Source: Prevotella sp. | GTDB taxonomy: Bacteria; Bacteroidota; Bacteroidia; Bacteroidales; Bacteroidaceae | DNA length: 64,000 nt | Assembly (NCBI GenBank): GCA_017417465.1 | Contig: JAFPZD010000083.1 | Span: forward strand, 1-64,000 | Direction of reading: 5' to 3' | Shown: positions 42,124 to 50,207 of the stretch, piece by piece | Position numbering within the stretch: the first letter of the stretch is position 1 | Layout of the letters: every line of letters begins with the position of its first letter | Made by a program: the position numbers and the translations under genes | The notes under the pieces: generated by a model | Database searches by the model: none | Seen by the model: only the letters and a program-made list of their open reading frames with translations | What the model was told of the DNA's origin: nothing

Positions 42124-43239
42124 ATGAAAAAACTGTTTCTAACACTCGTGCTCGCCGTGATGGGTTTCACGGCAGCAATGGCCGACGACGCCACTACGCT
42201 CGTCGCAACACTCAGTCACGGCGGGTCCTTGAAAGCGTTCTACGGTGCCGATGCCTTCAAGTCTGCTTACGACGAAGCAACTGACGGCGATGTCATCACG
42301 CTATCGGCGGGTAGGTTCAACACATACGATTTTTTGAGAAAGAATATCACCATACGTGGACTCGGGGCTTGGCCTGATGCCAATAATGCGATGACGGTTC
42401 TGACGCGCGGTGGAGAAGTTGGCTTTTATATTCAAGACAACGACAATGAACTGACCGTTGAGGGCATTCGCTTTCTCGACCGTGTAACAGTGAGCGTTGA
42501 GAGTGGCATGACAGAAGGGACATGCACATTCTCAAAGGTGTATTTTTTAAATGGAAATTCGAGCTATAATAGTTTAGGCGCAAACAAGGAAGTGTTCTTG
42601 AAACTTAATAACTGTGCAACCAGATATAATTGCTATATTTATCAAGGTGCATGCAATAATTGCGCGTTTGGACTCTATAATGGTAGTTATAGTAGCGTTA
42701 GTAGTTCTACAAGCAACACCCCTATCACCTTCCAAAATTGTGTGTTAAGGGGGTGGAGCAGCCTTACAGAACTTACAGAAGATGTGTTCACCAATTGCTT
42801 GATTATCTCTAACAGTACATCGCCTTTAGATGCCACAAATCTTATGACTAACTGCGTTGGATTTTATTGTGGCGAAGTGAAAAATGAGGCCGACGTTGAT
42901 TTCTTTGCGAACGTAGGAAATTCTACAAACAAGATGGTTGCTGACCGTGCCACTTTCTTCAAGGACGAATCTATACTTATCAAAGATATAACCAATGGCG
43001 TGGTAACATCCTACACTGTTTTCGACGACGACCTCAATGCCGACGGCACCGGGCTCTACGAACTCTCTGACGCCGCCAAGCAAATCTACAAGGGCAATGA
43101 CGGTACGGTTGTCGGCGTGTGGGGTGGTGCTTATCCCTTCAACCTCAAGACCACCAACCCGCGCCTGACGAAGTGTGAGATTGTGCCGCGCGTTGACAGC
43201 AGCGGCAAGTTGAGCGTAACCATCGAGGTGGCGCAGTAA
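42124..43239 (+). CDS. Secreted beta-helix-like protein of unknown function
   Basis: Protein of 371 residues with a clear signal peptide (MKKLFLTLVLAVMGFTAAMA). The opening DGDVITLSAGRFNTYDFLRKNITIRGLG and the repeated short strands with Asn/Cys (LKLNNCATRYNC, ITFQNCVLRGW, VFTNCLIIS, LMTNCVGFYCG) fit a right-handed parallel beta-helix as in polysaccharide-binding or polysaccharide-cleaving proteins. No catalytic residues recognised. The C-terminus (LSVTIEVAQ) lacks a sorting domain. Its stop codon shares one base with the start of the next gene (TAATG), so both are co-translated. The middle (about 42540-42830) is richer in A and T than its flanks, which may reflect transfer. Confidence 0.75.
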   Translation: MKKLFLTLVLAVMGFTAAMADDATTLVATLSHGGSLKAFYGADAFKSAYDEATDGDVITLSAGRFNTYDFLRKNITIRGLGAWPDANNAMTVLTRGGEVGFYIQDNDNELTVEGIRFLDRVTVSVESGMTEGTCTFSKVYFLNGNSSYNSLGANKEVFLKLNNCATRYNCYIYQGACNNCAFGLYNGSYSSVSSSTSNTPITFQNCVLRGWSSLTELTEDVFTNCLIISNSTSPLDATNLMTNCVGFYCGEVKNEADVDFFANVGNSTNKMVADRATFFKDESILIKDITNGVVTSYTVFDDDLNADGTGLYELSDAAKQIYKGNDGTVVGVWGGAYPFNLKTTNPRLTKCEIVPRVDSSGKLSVTIEVAQ

Positions 43240-45263
43240 TGATAGAGTCGATAAAAGCGATTAACATGAGACCAAATCATCTAATTGTTTCACTGCTGCT
43301 GCTCGGCCTGTGCAGCATCGCCCGTGGCCAGACTGGCTATTACTGGTTCGACGAGGACTTCGGCGACCGGACGGCGTCGAGCGTCAGCAACGGCACCATC
43401 AACGTGGACGTTTCCGGACTATCTACGGGCTTCCACACCCTGCGCTACTTCTACCGTTCGCGCCAGGGTGAACCGTCGTCCACCTACTCGAAGGGCTTCT
43501 TCGTCCAGAGAGAGATGAAAGGCGTGAAGGCCGAGTACTGGTTCGACAGCAACTATGCCGGGCGCGTCACCACCTCGACGGTCAGCGGCGCTATGAGCGT
43601 CAACGTCTCGACGCTTTCGAACGGCATGCACACGTTGCACTACCAGCAGATCAGCTCTTCGGGCGTGCCGTCGTCCGTCTACAGCCATCCGTTCTTCGTA
43701 CAGAAGGAGGCCAAAGGCGTGAAGGCTGAGTACTGGTTCGACAGCAACTACGCCGGGCGTGTCAACACGACCACCGTCAGCGGTCCCATCAGCATCGACG
43801 TTTCTGCCCTGCCTACAGGCATGCACACCCTGCACTACCAGCAGCTCGACGCTACGGGCGCGCCGACGTCTGTCTACTCCTGCGCGTTCTTTGCCCAGAA
43901 AGTGGCCAAAGGCGTGAAGGCGGAATACTGGTTCGACAGCGACTATGCCGGGCGTGTAAATACCACTACCGTCAGCGGCACGATGACCATCGATGCCTCG
44001 GCGCTGAAGACCGGCATGCACACCCTGCACTACCAGCAGCTCGACGCTACGGGTGCGCCGACGTCTGTCTACTCCTGCGCGTTCTTTGCCCAGAAAGTGG
44101 CCAAAGGCGTGAAGGCCGAGTACTGGTTCGACAGCGACTATGCCGGGCGTGTAAATACCACTACCGTCAGCGGCACGATGACCATCGATGCCTCGGCCCT
44201 GAAGACCGGCATGCACGCCCTGCACTACCAGCAGCTCGACGCAACGGGTGCGCCGACGTCTGTCTACTCATGCGCGTTCTTCGTGCAGAAGGAGGTGAAA
44301 GCCACGAAAGCCGAGTACTGGTTCGACGGCAACTACGACGCTCGCCGACCGTTAGGCATATCGTCCATGCAGACCATCGACCTCTCTACCCTCAGTGCCG
44401 GCTTCCACGCCCTGCACTATCAGGCTCTCTCGTCAGAGGGCACACCGACAAGCGTCTACACGAAGCTGTTCTGGATTCCTGCCAGCGCCGCGCCGATTTC
44501 CTCTTACCACTACTGGGTGAACGACCTGACGGACAAGATGAAGTCGGTCACGCTGGCCACTCCCACCCTGCCGTGGAAACTCACAACGGCGTTCGACGTG
44601 CCCACAGCACCCATCCGCACGCAGAAGTTCCACTTCGAGGTGCTCGACGACAACACGCCGATGGTCTACGCCAAGAACACGTTCAACCTCGTGCTGGCCG
44701 GTACCGACGGCACCAGCACCCGCGTAGAGCACGACTATGTGGACTATCGCACCGGCGAACAGGTCTATGCCAAGCTCCTCGCCCACGGCGAACAGCGGAC
44801 GGTTGACATCACCGGCTACCTGCAATGGTTCCGCGTCAGCGTGACGCGTGGCGACAGCATCGCCTTCCGTGCCAACCGCAACTGCACGATGCACCTGTTC
44901 TCGCCGACTGGCGAACAGCTCTGGGAGGTCAGCGGCGACGCCGCCAAGAAGTGGAACGGAACGCACGCGACACAGAGCGGTTCGTACTACATGGTGCTGC
45001 ACGACGTGACCGACAGCGGTGCCACCGATGTCATGGTAAGCTACTACTGGGAGGGCACGCCCGCCCTGGACGGCGACGTCAACGCTGACGGCAGCGTCGG
45101 CATCGGCGACATCGTGGCGGTGACGAACGTCATGGCTGGCATAACCAACGATGCTGACACCGTGGCCCGTGCCGACGTCAACGGCGACGGCAGCGTGGGT
45201 ATTGGCGACATCGTGGCCATCACGAACATCATGGCCGGACAGGCGACGGCACGGCAACAGTAG
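43239..45263 (+). CDS. Secreted protein with six 65-residue repeats and a dockerin-like tail
   Basis: Protein of 674 residues; signal peptide at the N-terminus (a start at MRPNHLIVSLLLL, 43266, is also possible). One diverged unit (YYWFDEDFGDR) is followed by five 65-residue units beginning K(G)VKAEYWFDS, at 43518, 43713, 43908, 44103 and 44298, exactly 195 bases apart. Units starting 43908 and 44103 are almost identical in DNA. A further region (about 415-610) is unrecognised. The last 55 residues hold two calcium-loop-like motifs (DVNADGSVGIGDIVAVTN and DVNGDGSVGIGDIVAITN) typical of type I dockerins. Predicted surface or secreted; partner unknown. Confidence 0.88.
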   Translation: MIESIKAINMRPNHLIVSLLLLGLCSIARGQTGYYWFDEDFGDRTASSVSNGTINVDVSGLSTGFHTLRYFYRSRQGEPSSTYSKGFFVQREMKGVKAEYWFDSNYAGRVTTSTVSGAMSVNVSTLSNGMHTLHYQQISSSGVPSSVYSHPFFVQKEAKGVKAEYWFDSNYAGRVNTTTVSGPISIDVSALPTGMHTLHYQQLDATGAPTSVYSCAFFAQKVAKGVKAEYWFDSDYAGRVNTTTVSGTMTIDASALKTGMHTLHYQQLDATGAPTSVYSCAFFAQKVAKGVKAEYWFDSDYAGRVNTTTVSGTMTIDASALKTGMHALHYQQLDATGAPTSVYSCAFFVQKEVKATKAEYWFDGNYDARRPLGISSMQTIDLSTLSAGFHALHYQALSSEGTPTSVYTKLFWIPASAAPISSYHYWVNDLTDKMKSVTLATPTLPWKLTTAFDVPTAPIRTQKFHFEVLDDNTPMVYAKNTFNLVLAGTDGTSTRVEHDYVDYRTGEQVYAKLLAHGEQRTVDITGYLQWFRVSVTRGDSIAFRANRNCTMHLFSPTGEQLWEVSGDAAKKWNGTHATQSGSYYMVLHDVTDSGATDVMVSYYWEGTPALDGDVNADGSVGIGDIVAVTNVMAGITNDADTVARADVNGDGSVGIGDIVAITNIMAGQATARQQ

Positions 45264-45295
45264 CCGTGTTGCTGACCGGAAAGAAGTAAATGGCA

Positions 45296-45330
45296 GGGAG
45301 TTTGCAGTGGCAAACTCCCCGCTTTTTTTG
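45296..45330 (+). terminator. Rho-independent terminator after the 65-residue-repeat gene
   Basis: GGGAGTTTGC, loop AGTG, GCAAACTCCC, then CGCTTTTTTT: a perfect 10-bp stem with T run, 33 bases past the stop codon. Confidence 0.92.
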
Positions 45331-45331
45331 T

Positions 45332-45431
45332 CTGCGACGCACGCGAATGGGCGTGAATAGAACGCGAATGGTCGTGAATTATTATTTTCGGACATTTACG
45401 TTTCATTCGCGGATATTCGCGTGCGCCGCAG
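45332..45431. repeat. Inverted repeat enclosing 21-bp ACGCGAATGG repeats
   Basis: CTGCGACGCACGCGAAT (45332-45348) pairs with 45415-45431 (one mismatch). Inside, ACGCGAATGG at 45341 recurs at 45362, with GCGTGAAT/TCGTGAAT following each. The period is 21 bases. Confidence 0.82.
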
Positions 45432-45480
45432 GCAAAAAAAACTAGCGTACGCACATTCTTGTAGAACCATTTGTACAATA

Positions 45481-45531
45481 CCTTTCACCGCCGACGGAAC
45501 CGTCTGAATGACAGCCGTCTGCGGTGAAGGG
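45481..45531. repeat. Hairpin CCTTTCACCGCCGACGG/CCGTCTGCGGTGAAGGG
   Basis: Arms of about 16 bases with two mismatches and a 17-base loop, between convergent genes. It may end transcription from either side. A related CCCTTCAC...GTGAAGGG pair follows the HU-like gene at 48063-48113. Confidence 0.65.
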
Positions 45532-45659
45532 TTTAAAGATGAAGATCGGACCCTCTGTAGGGAATCTTGCTTGTCCACTCGGCTTTGCCGCTTGCTACCA
45601 GCGGGACGCAAGAAATTCCGAATCGGCAACGGCGGGGAACGGCGCCACGCGGAATAGGC

Positions 45660-46955
45660 TCATAGGGCTACGACGCGATAGGCGTTGCCGAGGTGCTGGT
45701 GGTCACGGGGGATGGCCAGGCGTGTCAGCATGCGGCCGAACGAGGTGACCGACTCCTGGCGCAGCAGCGAGGGGGCGTGGCGACGGAGCATCTCCATGAT
45801 CTGGGCGGCCGAGAGGCTCTGGTACTGCTCGTCGGCGTTCTCAGGACGGCGGAAGAACTGGCGGAAGAGCTGTTCCAGCGGCGTCAGGCGGTAGTAGGGC
45901 TGGTTAGCGCGCTGCATCTCAGCCTCCTCGTCCTTGGTAAACCAATAGCGGGCGCCCGTCTCCACCTCATGGATGAGCTGTGCGTAGAGCTGGTCGTGGT
46001 CGATGCCGTCAACGTCGATAGGCCCGTCGGGCTCAATGATGAGGAAGCGGCGCGAACCGGTGCGGTCGGTGAGCACGTGGCGCTCGTTGCTGGTTCCGAC
46101 GAACGAGGCGATGCGCGGCAGCTGGTTGAAGTTGGTCTTGTAGGCCTTGACGAACGACGGGCGCAGTGTCTGCATCAGCGTCTTCAGGTCGGGCAGCTTC
46201 TTGACGGGCAACTTGTCGAACTCGTCGATGTTGATGATGGCGAACTCCACGAGCTTGCGCTCGGCATTGCCCTTCGTGGTGAGTGCAAAGTCGTCAGTGT
46301 AGTACTGCTCCAGCGCCTCGGGCAGCAGCTGGTGGAGAAAGGTGCTCTTCTGCAGCCCCTGCTGCGGACTGATGAGCAGCAGCATCACGGCGTTGGCATG
46401 GATGGTGTCGAGGCTCAGCCACTGAGCCACCATGGCACGCAGCCAGACGGGCAGCAGGCGGCGGCAGTAGTCGCCCGTGCTGACGCGGCAGGCCAGCTCG
46501 TCGAGGCGGTCGTTGCCGTCCCACGTGCCACGCACCTGTGCCAGGTAGTCGGCCACGGGATGGTAGTCGAGGGCCATCGCGCTGCGAATGCGCTGTGTGA
46601 CAAGGCTTTTCAGACAGTAGACGTGCCCCTCGTCCTGCACCTGGTTCATGATGGTGTTCAGCTGGCGGTCGTCGACGGGGAACCACGGCCCACCGTCGGC
46701 ACGGCGGCGCATCTCGTAGCTGTCGCGCACCACGTTGTGGCGGAACTCGTAGGTCTGATCCACGTAGGCGGTCATCTCGCGGATGGGGCGCAGGAAGGCC
46801 TCCTTGCGCTGTTCGTAACGCGAAGCGCTGTCAGCCGTGTGGGCTTTCTGCGCCAACTCTGCCTGCTGGCGAAGGGCATCGTTCTGCGCTTCAAGGCGGG
46901 CGATGTAGGTGTTGCACTGCTGCAACTTCTCAGTAAGATTAAAAATGTTAAGCAT
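45660..46955 (-). CDS. VapE-type P-loop ATPase (virulence-associated E / DUF3874 family)
   Basis: Protein of 431 residues. The N-terminus is coiled (QQCNTYIARLEAQNDALRQQA). The ATPase core has SPQQGLQKSTFLHQLL, in which Gln occupies the usual Gly of the GK(S/T) loop, and a Walker B-like AIINIDEFDKL. GTSNERHVLTDRTGSRRFLIIE is typical of VapE/primase-associated helicases. The C-terminal part fits DUF3874. Such proteins come from prophages and mobile islands but are also common single chromosomal genes in Bacteroidales. It is divergent from an HU-like gene, with a good promoter at 46998-47028 and a 22-bp array between the two. Confidence 0.85.
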   Translation of the reverse strand: MLNIFNLTEKLQQCNTYIARLEAQNDALRQQAELAQKAHTADSASRYEQRKEAFLRPIREMTAYVDQTYEFRHNVVRDSYEMRRRADGGPWFPVDDRQLNTIMNQVQDEGHVYCLKSLVTQRIRSAMALDYHPVADYLAQVRGTWDGNDRLDELACRVSTGDYCRRLLPVWLRAMVAQWLSLDTIHANAVMLLLISPQQGLQKSTFLHQLLPEALEQYYTDDFALTTKGNAERKLVEFAIINIDEFDKLPVKKLPDLKTLMQTLRPSFVKAYKTNFNQLPRIASFVGTSNERHVLTDRTGSRRFLIIEPDGPIDVDGIDHDQLYAQLIHEVETGARYWFTKDEEAEMQRANQPYYRLTPLEQLFRQFFRRPENADEQYQSLSAAQIMEMLRRHAPSLLRQESVTSFGRMLTRLAIPRDHQHLGNAYRVVAL

Positions 46956-46997
46956 AGAAGTAAGAGGAATTATTTGTTTTGTGCCTTATTGGCGATG

Positions 46998-47028
46998 CAA
47001 AGATACAAAACGAAAAGCCCGTTTGCAA
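46998..47028 (-). promoter_or_regulatory. Promoter of the VapE-type gene
   Basis: Minus strand TTG (47026-47028), 20 bases, TATCTTTG (46998-47005). Confidence 0.7.
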
Positions 47029-47132
47029 TACTTTGCATACTCAAATACGAGGGAGAACGGTCAAAAACCTTTTACCGAAGATTCATGGGTCAAAACCATG
47101 GAATTAATCGTCTCAAAACGGCAGTTTGCCGT

Positions 47133-47218
47133 CTGCTGACGTAGGTCGGCAGATCTGCTGACGTTCGTCGGCAAATCTGCTGACCTTCGTCAGCAAATCT
47201 GCCGACCTACGTCAGCAG
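47133..47218. repeat. 22-bp tandem array (CTGCTGACGTAGGTCGGCAG unit)
   Basis: Units start at 47133, 47155, 47177 and 47199, all 22 bases long and each close to a palindrome. The first and last units are complementary, so the whole array also folds as one long stem. It lies between two divergent promoters. Confidence 0.93.
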
Positions 47219-47249
47219 AAAGAAAACCCGCATTTTATGACAATTATTC

Positions 47250-47280
47250 TTGGTCGTTCGGAAAATATTTCGTACCTTTG
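47250..47280 (+). promoter_or_regulatory. Promoter of the HU-like gene
   Basis: TTG (47250-47252), 20 bases, TACCTTTG (47273-47280). It predicts a leader of about 105 bases, and shows that the longer open frame starting at 47278 is not the gene start. Confidence 0.78.
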
Positions 47281-47332
47281 CAGCAGAATTACACAACGCG
47301 AGAGCCGGGCCAAGGACTCAGCAGCGTAGGCA

Positions 47333-47353
47333 GGTCTATCCTACTTTACCTCC
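47333..47353. repeat. One end of the GGAGGTAAAGTAGAATA element, copy C (partial)
   Basis: GGTCTATCCTACTTTACCTC, followed by CTCAACTCC octamers, matches the right end of copy B. The left end is missing. It lies in the leader of the HU-like gene. Confidence 0.7.
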
Positions 47354-47394
47354 TCAACTCCACAACTCCACAACTCCTCCAAAACAGAACAAAC

Positions 47395-48051
47395 ATGAAG
47401 AATCATCACACCATCAAGTACCAGGTCCACCCCACCCCGATGAAAGAGGGTGACACCGTGCAGACCTACCACGTGCGGCGCTCGGTCGCGCAAGTGATTC
47501 ACACCAACGAGCTGGCAGAGCACATCCAGCAGCACACGATGATCGACCGCGGCCTGCTGGAACTCGTCATGGAAAGACTGAAAACGGAAATCGTCGAGCA
47601 CCTGCTCGACAACAAGGACGTCCACCTCGACGGCATCGGGCGCTTCAGCCTGAGCCTCGGCACAAAACTGGTGCGCGACAGCGACGACGGCCCCCTGCAC
47701 CGCAAGACCTACACTGAGCCCGACGCACTGACGGCCCGCGAGGTGGTGGTCGACGGCGTCACCTTCGTACCCGACAAGACGATGCTCAGCCGCCTGCTTG
47801 ACGGCGCCCAACACTTCGAGCGTGTCAAGCGCGACTACCAGCAGGACATTCCACGTGCCACCCTGCTGACGAAGCTCGCCGACTACTGTGCCACCCACGG
47901 CAGTTTTACGCGTAACGCCTTCCAGCGCATCTTCGGCGTCTCCCGCTACCGCGCCCAGCAAATGCTCGACGACCTCGTCGGCGAGCCCTATCCCAAATAC
48001 TACCGCGTGAAGGCCGGCACCGCCTACATCTACCGCAAGACTGGCACCTGA
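47395..48051 (+). CDS. HU-like DNA-binding protein with a C-terminal winged-helix-like region
   Basis: Protein of 218 residues from the ATG at 47395. Residues about 1-125 resemble the HU-like domain found beside VapE genes in Bacteroidales (YHVRRSVAQVIHTNELAEHI, VHLDGIGRFSLSLGTK). Residues about 145-218 (LTKLADYCATHGSFTRNAFQ, FGVSRYRAQQMLDDL) look like a winged helix. Probable nucleoid or regulatory protein. The divergent neighbour is VapE-type. The leader carries a partial copy of the GGTAAAGTAG element. Confidence 0.82.
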   Translation: MKNHHTIKYQVHPTPMKEGDTVQTYHVRRSVAQVIHTNELAEHIQQHTMIDRGLLELVMERLKTEIVEHLLDNKDVHLDGIGRFSLSLGTKLVRDSDDGPLHRKTYTEPDALTAREVVVDGVTFVPDKTMLSRLLDGAQHFERVKRDYQQDIPRATLLTKLADYCATHGSFTRNAFQRIFGVSRYRAQQMLDDLVGEPYPKYYRVKAGTAYIYRKTGT

Positions 48052-48154
48052 CCGCCAACAATCCCTTCACCGCAACTACCTGCAAAGCAGCACCATTGCC
48101 CCAGTGTGAAGGGAGAAACTGCATCGACACAAAAGCAACAGCAACTACATCTGG

Positions 48155-48292
48155 CATCAGAGTGTTACGGACGAAGAACATGGCTTTCTGGGCGTCGCCA
48201 TTTACCTTATCGATGATTCTGTGATGGTTAACACAAGGGATTCTGAATAGAATCTCGAAATCTTCAGCAACTTGCTGAAGATTTGCAAACAA
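48155..48292 (-). pseudogene. Fragment of a DUF1016 (YhcG-type) nuclease gene
   Basis: The minus strand encodes LQQVAEDFEILFRIPCVNHH followed by RIIDKVNGDAQKAMFFVRNT, closely matching residues of the intact nuclease at 50208-51386 (LADDLELLFSIPWTHHQKII, DKVNGNAQKALFFVRKT). Nothing before or after matches, so only about 45 codons remain. It lies just beyond the HigB/HigA pair and 2 kb from the intact gene. Confidence 0.8.
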
Positions 48293-48320
48293 TGGCCACA
48301 GACAAGTAGACAGGCAGGCG

Positions 48321-48650
48321 CTAAAGCATGGCAGCCACCTTCCTCAAACGTTTCAAGCGTTTCATGAAAGGCTTGTCCTGCTTAATCTTCTGCAAATTGT
48401 AGTCGGTCTGCAGGCCCAGCCATATGCTGGCACTCGTGCCAAGCACTGCCTCCAACAGCAGGGCATACTCTATCGTGACAGGGCGCTTCCCATTCAGAAT
48501 TTCGTTGAAGACGCTGTACGACACGCCCATCTGTCTCGACAGTTCCTTCTGCGTTATTCCCCGAGCCCGTATCTCGTCCTTAATCATCTCGCCAGGATGT
48601 ATCAGCTCCGAGGAATTAAGGTCATTGGCGAATCTCTTGTTCACAGCCAT
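48321..48650 (-). CDS. higA: HigA-family antitoxin
   Basis: Protein of 109 residues with the HigA signature: HPGEMIKDEIRARGITQKEL, an XRE helix-turn-helix (SRQMGVSYSVFNEILNGKRPV), and ASIWLGLQTDYNLQ. It should neutralise the upstream toxin and repress the shared promoter. It starts eight bases after the toxin stop codon, in the usual higBA order with toxin first. Confidence 0.93.
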   Translation of the reverse strand: MAVNKRFANDLNSSELIHPGEMIKDEIRARGITQKELSRQMGVSYSVFNEILNGKRPVTIEYALLLEAVLGTSASIWLGLQTDYNLQKIKQDKPFMKRLKRLRKVAAML

Positions 48651-48658
48651 AGTTATAT

Positions 48659-48976
48659 TTATTTATAGTGGTTTGACAATTCTAATATGTTGCACACAGT
48701 GATGACAGACTCATTGCCAGCCTCTTCAATGGAAAATTCAACCCGGTACTGGTCGTTTGCTTTAACAGAGAATCGTCCCTCCTTGTCACCATGTAAAGCC
48801 TCAAAGTGCAAAGACTTGAAAGGGAACAACTCCTCTATTCTGCCGGCCTGGCAGAGATACTTGACCGCCTTCTGATAGCCCCTTACTATCTGCGGCTGAA
48901 ACCGATACTTCTTATTTCGGCATCTGCCAACAGTATAGAGCTCCTCCAGATAATCCTCATTAAATGTGACCTTCAT
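48659..48976 (-). CDS. higB: HigB/RelE-like toxin
   Basis: Protein of 105 residues with the plasmid-killer/HigB fold (LEELYTVGRCRNKKYRFQPQ, FPFKSLHFEALHGDKEGRFS, YRVEFSIEE, ICNILELSNHYK). It probably cleaves mRNA on the ribosome. The promoter at 49000-49031 gives a short leader. Confidence 0.88.
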   Translation of the reverse strand: MKVTFNEDYLEELYTVGRCRNKKYRFQPQIVRGYQKAVKYLCQAGRIEELFPFKSLHFEALHGDKEGRFSVKANDQYRVEFSIEEAGNESVITVCNILELSNHYK

Positions 48977-48999
48977 CCGCCGTCATATTTCTTTCGGTG

Positions 49000-49031
49000 C
49001 AAAGGTACAACTTTTTTTTGAAATCCGCAAA
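49000..49031 (-). promoter_or_regulatory. Promoter of the higBA operon
   Basis: Minus strand TTTG (49028-49031), 20 bases, TACCTTTG (49000-49007). Confidence 0.82.
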
Positions 49032-49080
49032 TTGTCGAATCATTTTTTGAGTATTTGCGACAATCACCCCAAAACTGCGA

Positions 49081-49114
49081 CGGCAGCTACAGTCGCATTG
49101 GACTGTAGCTGCCG
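49081..49114 (-). terminator. Hairpin terminator after the small RHS gene
   Basis: CGGCAGCTACAGTC, loop of six, and its perfect complement: a 14-bp stem 27 bases past the stop codon. No clean T run follows on the minus strand, so the stem alone may act. Confidence 0.65.
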
Positions 49115-49140
49115 CTGCTGTTTATAGATGTCGCTGTCTA

Positions 49141-50205
49141 TCAATTACCGGTACGGCTAAGCGACTTGACCTGTATCGTCCACCAGTTTGTGCCCGCCTT
49201 CTCTGAATACATGCCCATGCGGAGTGTTCCGTCGGTCACCTTTGCCGTCAGTGTATACTCGTCACTGACTGTGAACTCCGTGCCGATATGTACTGGAATA
49301 TACAGCATCGTGTCGTTGGCAAAGAGATACACCATATCCATCTGGCCTTCCGTGGCATCTGAAGAGAATCCGCGCCCATCAGTGTAGTATGCATTGGCGT
49401 AAAGCTCCACCTTATAGGTGCCGTTGGGGAGTCCCGTCAGTGTCTGCTCCAATACGGTGCCTGTCATATAAACAGCATGGATATAATACTCTGCCAACGG
49501 TGTCGTCCGTCCGTCGCTCGTGGTCACCTCCGGAGCCGCCCAGTCAACCATACCGTTGCCACCCCAAGAGCTTGCATCCAGATTCACTTGATCTGTAAAT
49601 TCAATGCCGCCACTACCACCGATTCCAGCCATGATGTTCGTGATGGCCACAATGTCGCCAATGCCTACCATGCCGTCGTCGTTCACGTCGGCACGCCTTT
49701 GTAAGGCTGCATCATTAGCGATACCTGCCATGACGTTCGTCACGGCCACGATGTCGCCGATGCCCACTACGCCGTCGCTGTTCACATCGCCAACGATATC
49801 GGTCACCGCTACGAACTGAGCGGTAAAGCTCTTGTTGCCATCGACGGTGATAGTCCGGGGATTATCAATATCCCCGTCGCTCCATTTGGAGAACTCATAG
49901 CCCGCATTGGCGATGGCGTTGAGTTCTACAGTAGCGCCTTTGGCGTAGGTACCACCGCCAGTCACCGTACCACTACCCGAAGGCGTGACGGCAGTGGTGA
50001 TGGTATAGGTTTCTGACGTGGCACCCGTCACCGTCTTTTTGAGGCGGTTGCCAAGGGCATCGTAGGTATAATTCACTGTTACACCGTTTTCATACAGCAC
50101 CTTTACTAACCGGTAGTTGCTGTCGTAGGTGTAAGTCTGGGCAAATGTCTGCAGGGTTGCAAACAGGAGTGCCAGGGTATAAAATAATCTTCGTTTCATA
50201 TTCAT
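49141..50205 (-). CDS. Small secreted RHS-type protein with InlB-B-like domain, dockerin-like doublet and C-terminal sandwich domain
   Basis: Protein of 354 residues; signal peptide (MKRRLFYTLALLFATLQTFAQ; start at 50205 or 50199). Two YD repeats follow (TYTYDSNYRLVKVLYENG, YTYDALGNRLKKTV). Residues about 70-135 match the bacterial repeat domain seen in InlB-like proteins (GTYAKGATVELNAIANAGYEFSKW). A dockerin-like doublet follows (DVNSDGVVGIGDIVAVTN, DVNDDGMVGIGDIVAITN), here internal. The last 150 residues look like a beta-sandwich (LPNGTYKVELYANAYYTDGR). The role is unknown. It may be a remnant or satellite of the large RHS gene upstream, from which the nuclease gene separates it. Confidence 0.8.
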   Translation of the reverse strand: MNMKRRLFYTLALLFATLQTFAQTYTYDSNYRLVKVLYENGVTVNYTYDALGNRLKKTVTGATSETYTITTAVTPSGSGTVTGGGTYAKGATVELNAIANAGYEFSKWSDGDIDNPRTITVDGNKSFTAQFVAVTDIVGDVNSDGVVGIGDIVAVTNVMAGIANDAALQRRADVNDDGMVGIGDIVAITNIMAGIGGSGGIEFTDQVNLDASSWGGNGMVDWAAPEVTTSDGRTTPLAEYYIHAVYMTGTVLEQTLTGLPNGTYKVELYANAYYTDGRGFSSDATEGQMDMVYLFANDTMLYIPVHIGTEFTVSDEYTLTAKVTDGTLRMGMYSEKAGTNWWTIQVKSLSRTGN

Positions 50206-50207
50206 TT

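Noticed and set aside
45070..45250. Cellulosome component
   Set aside because: The dockerin-like motifs alone do not show a cellulosome: no cohesin or scaffoldin is visible in the window.
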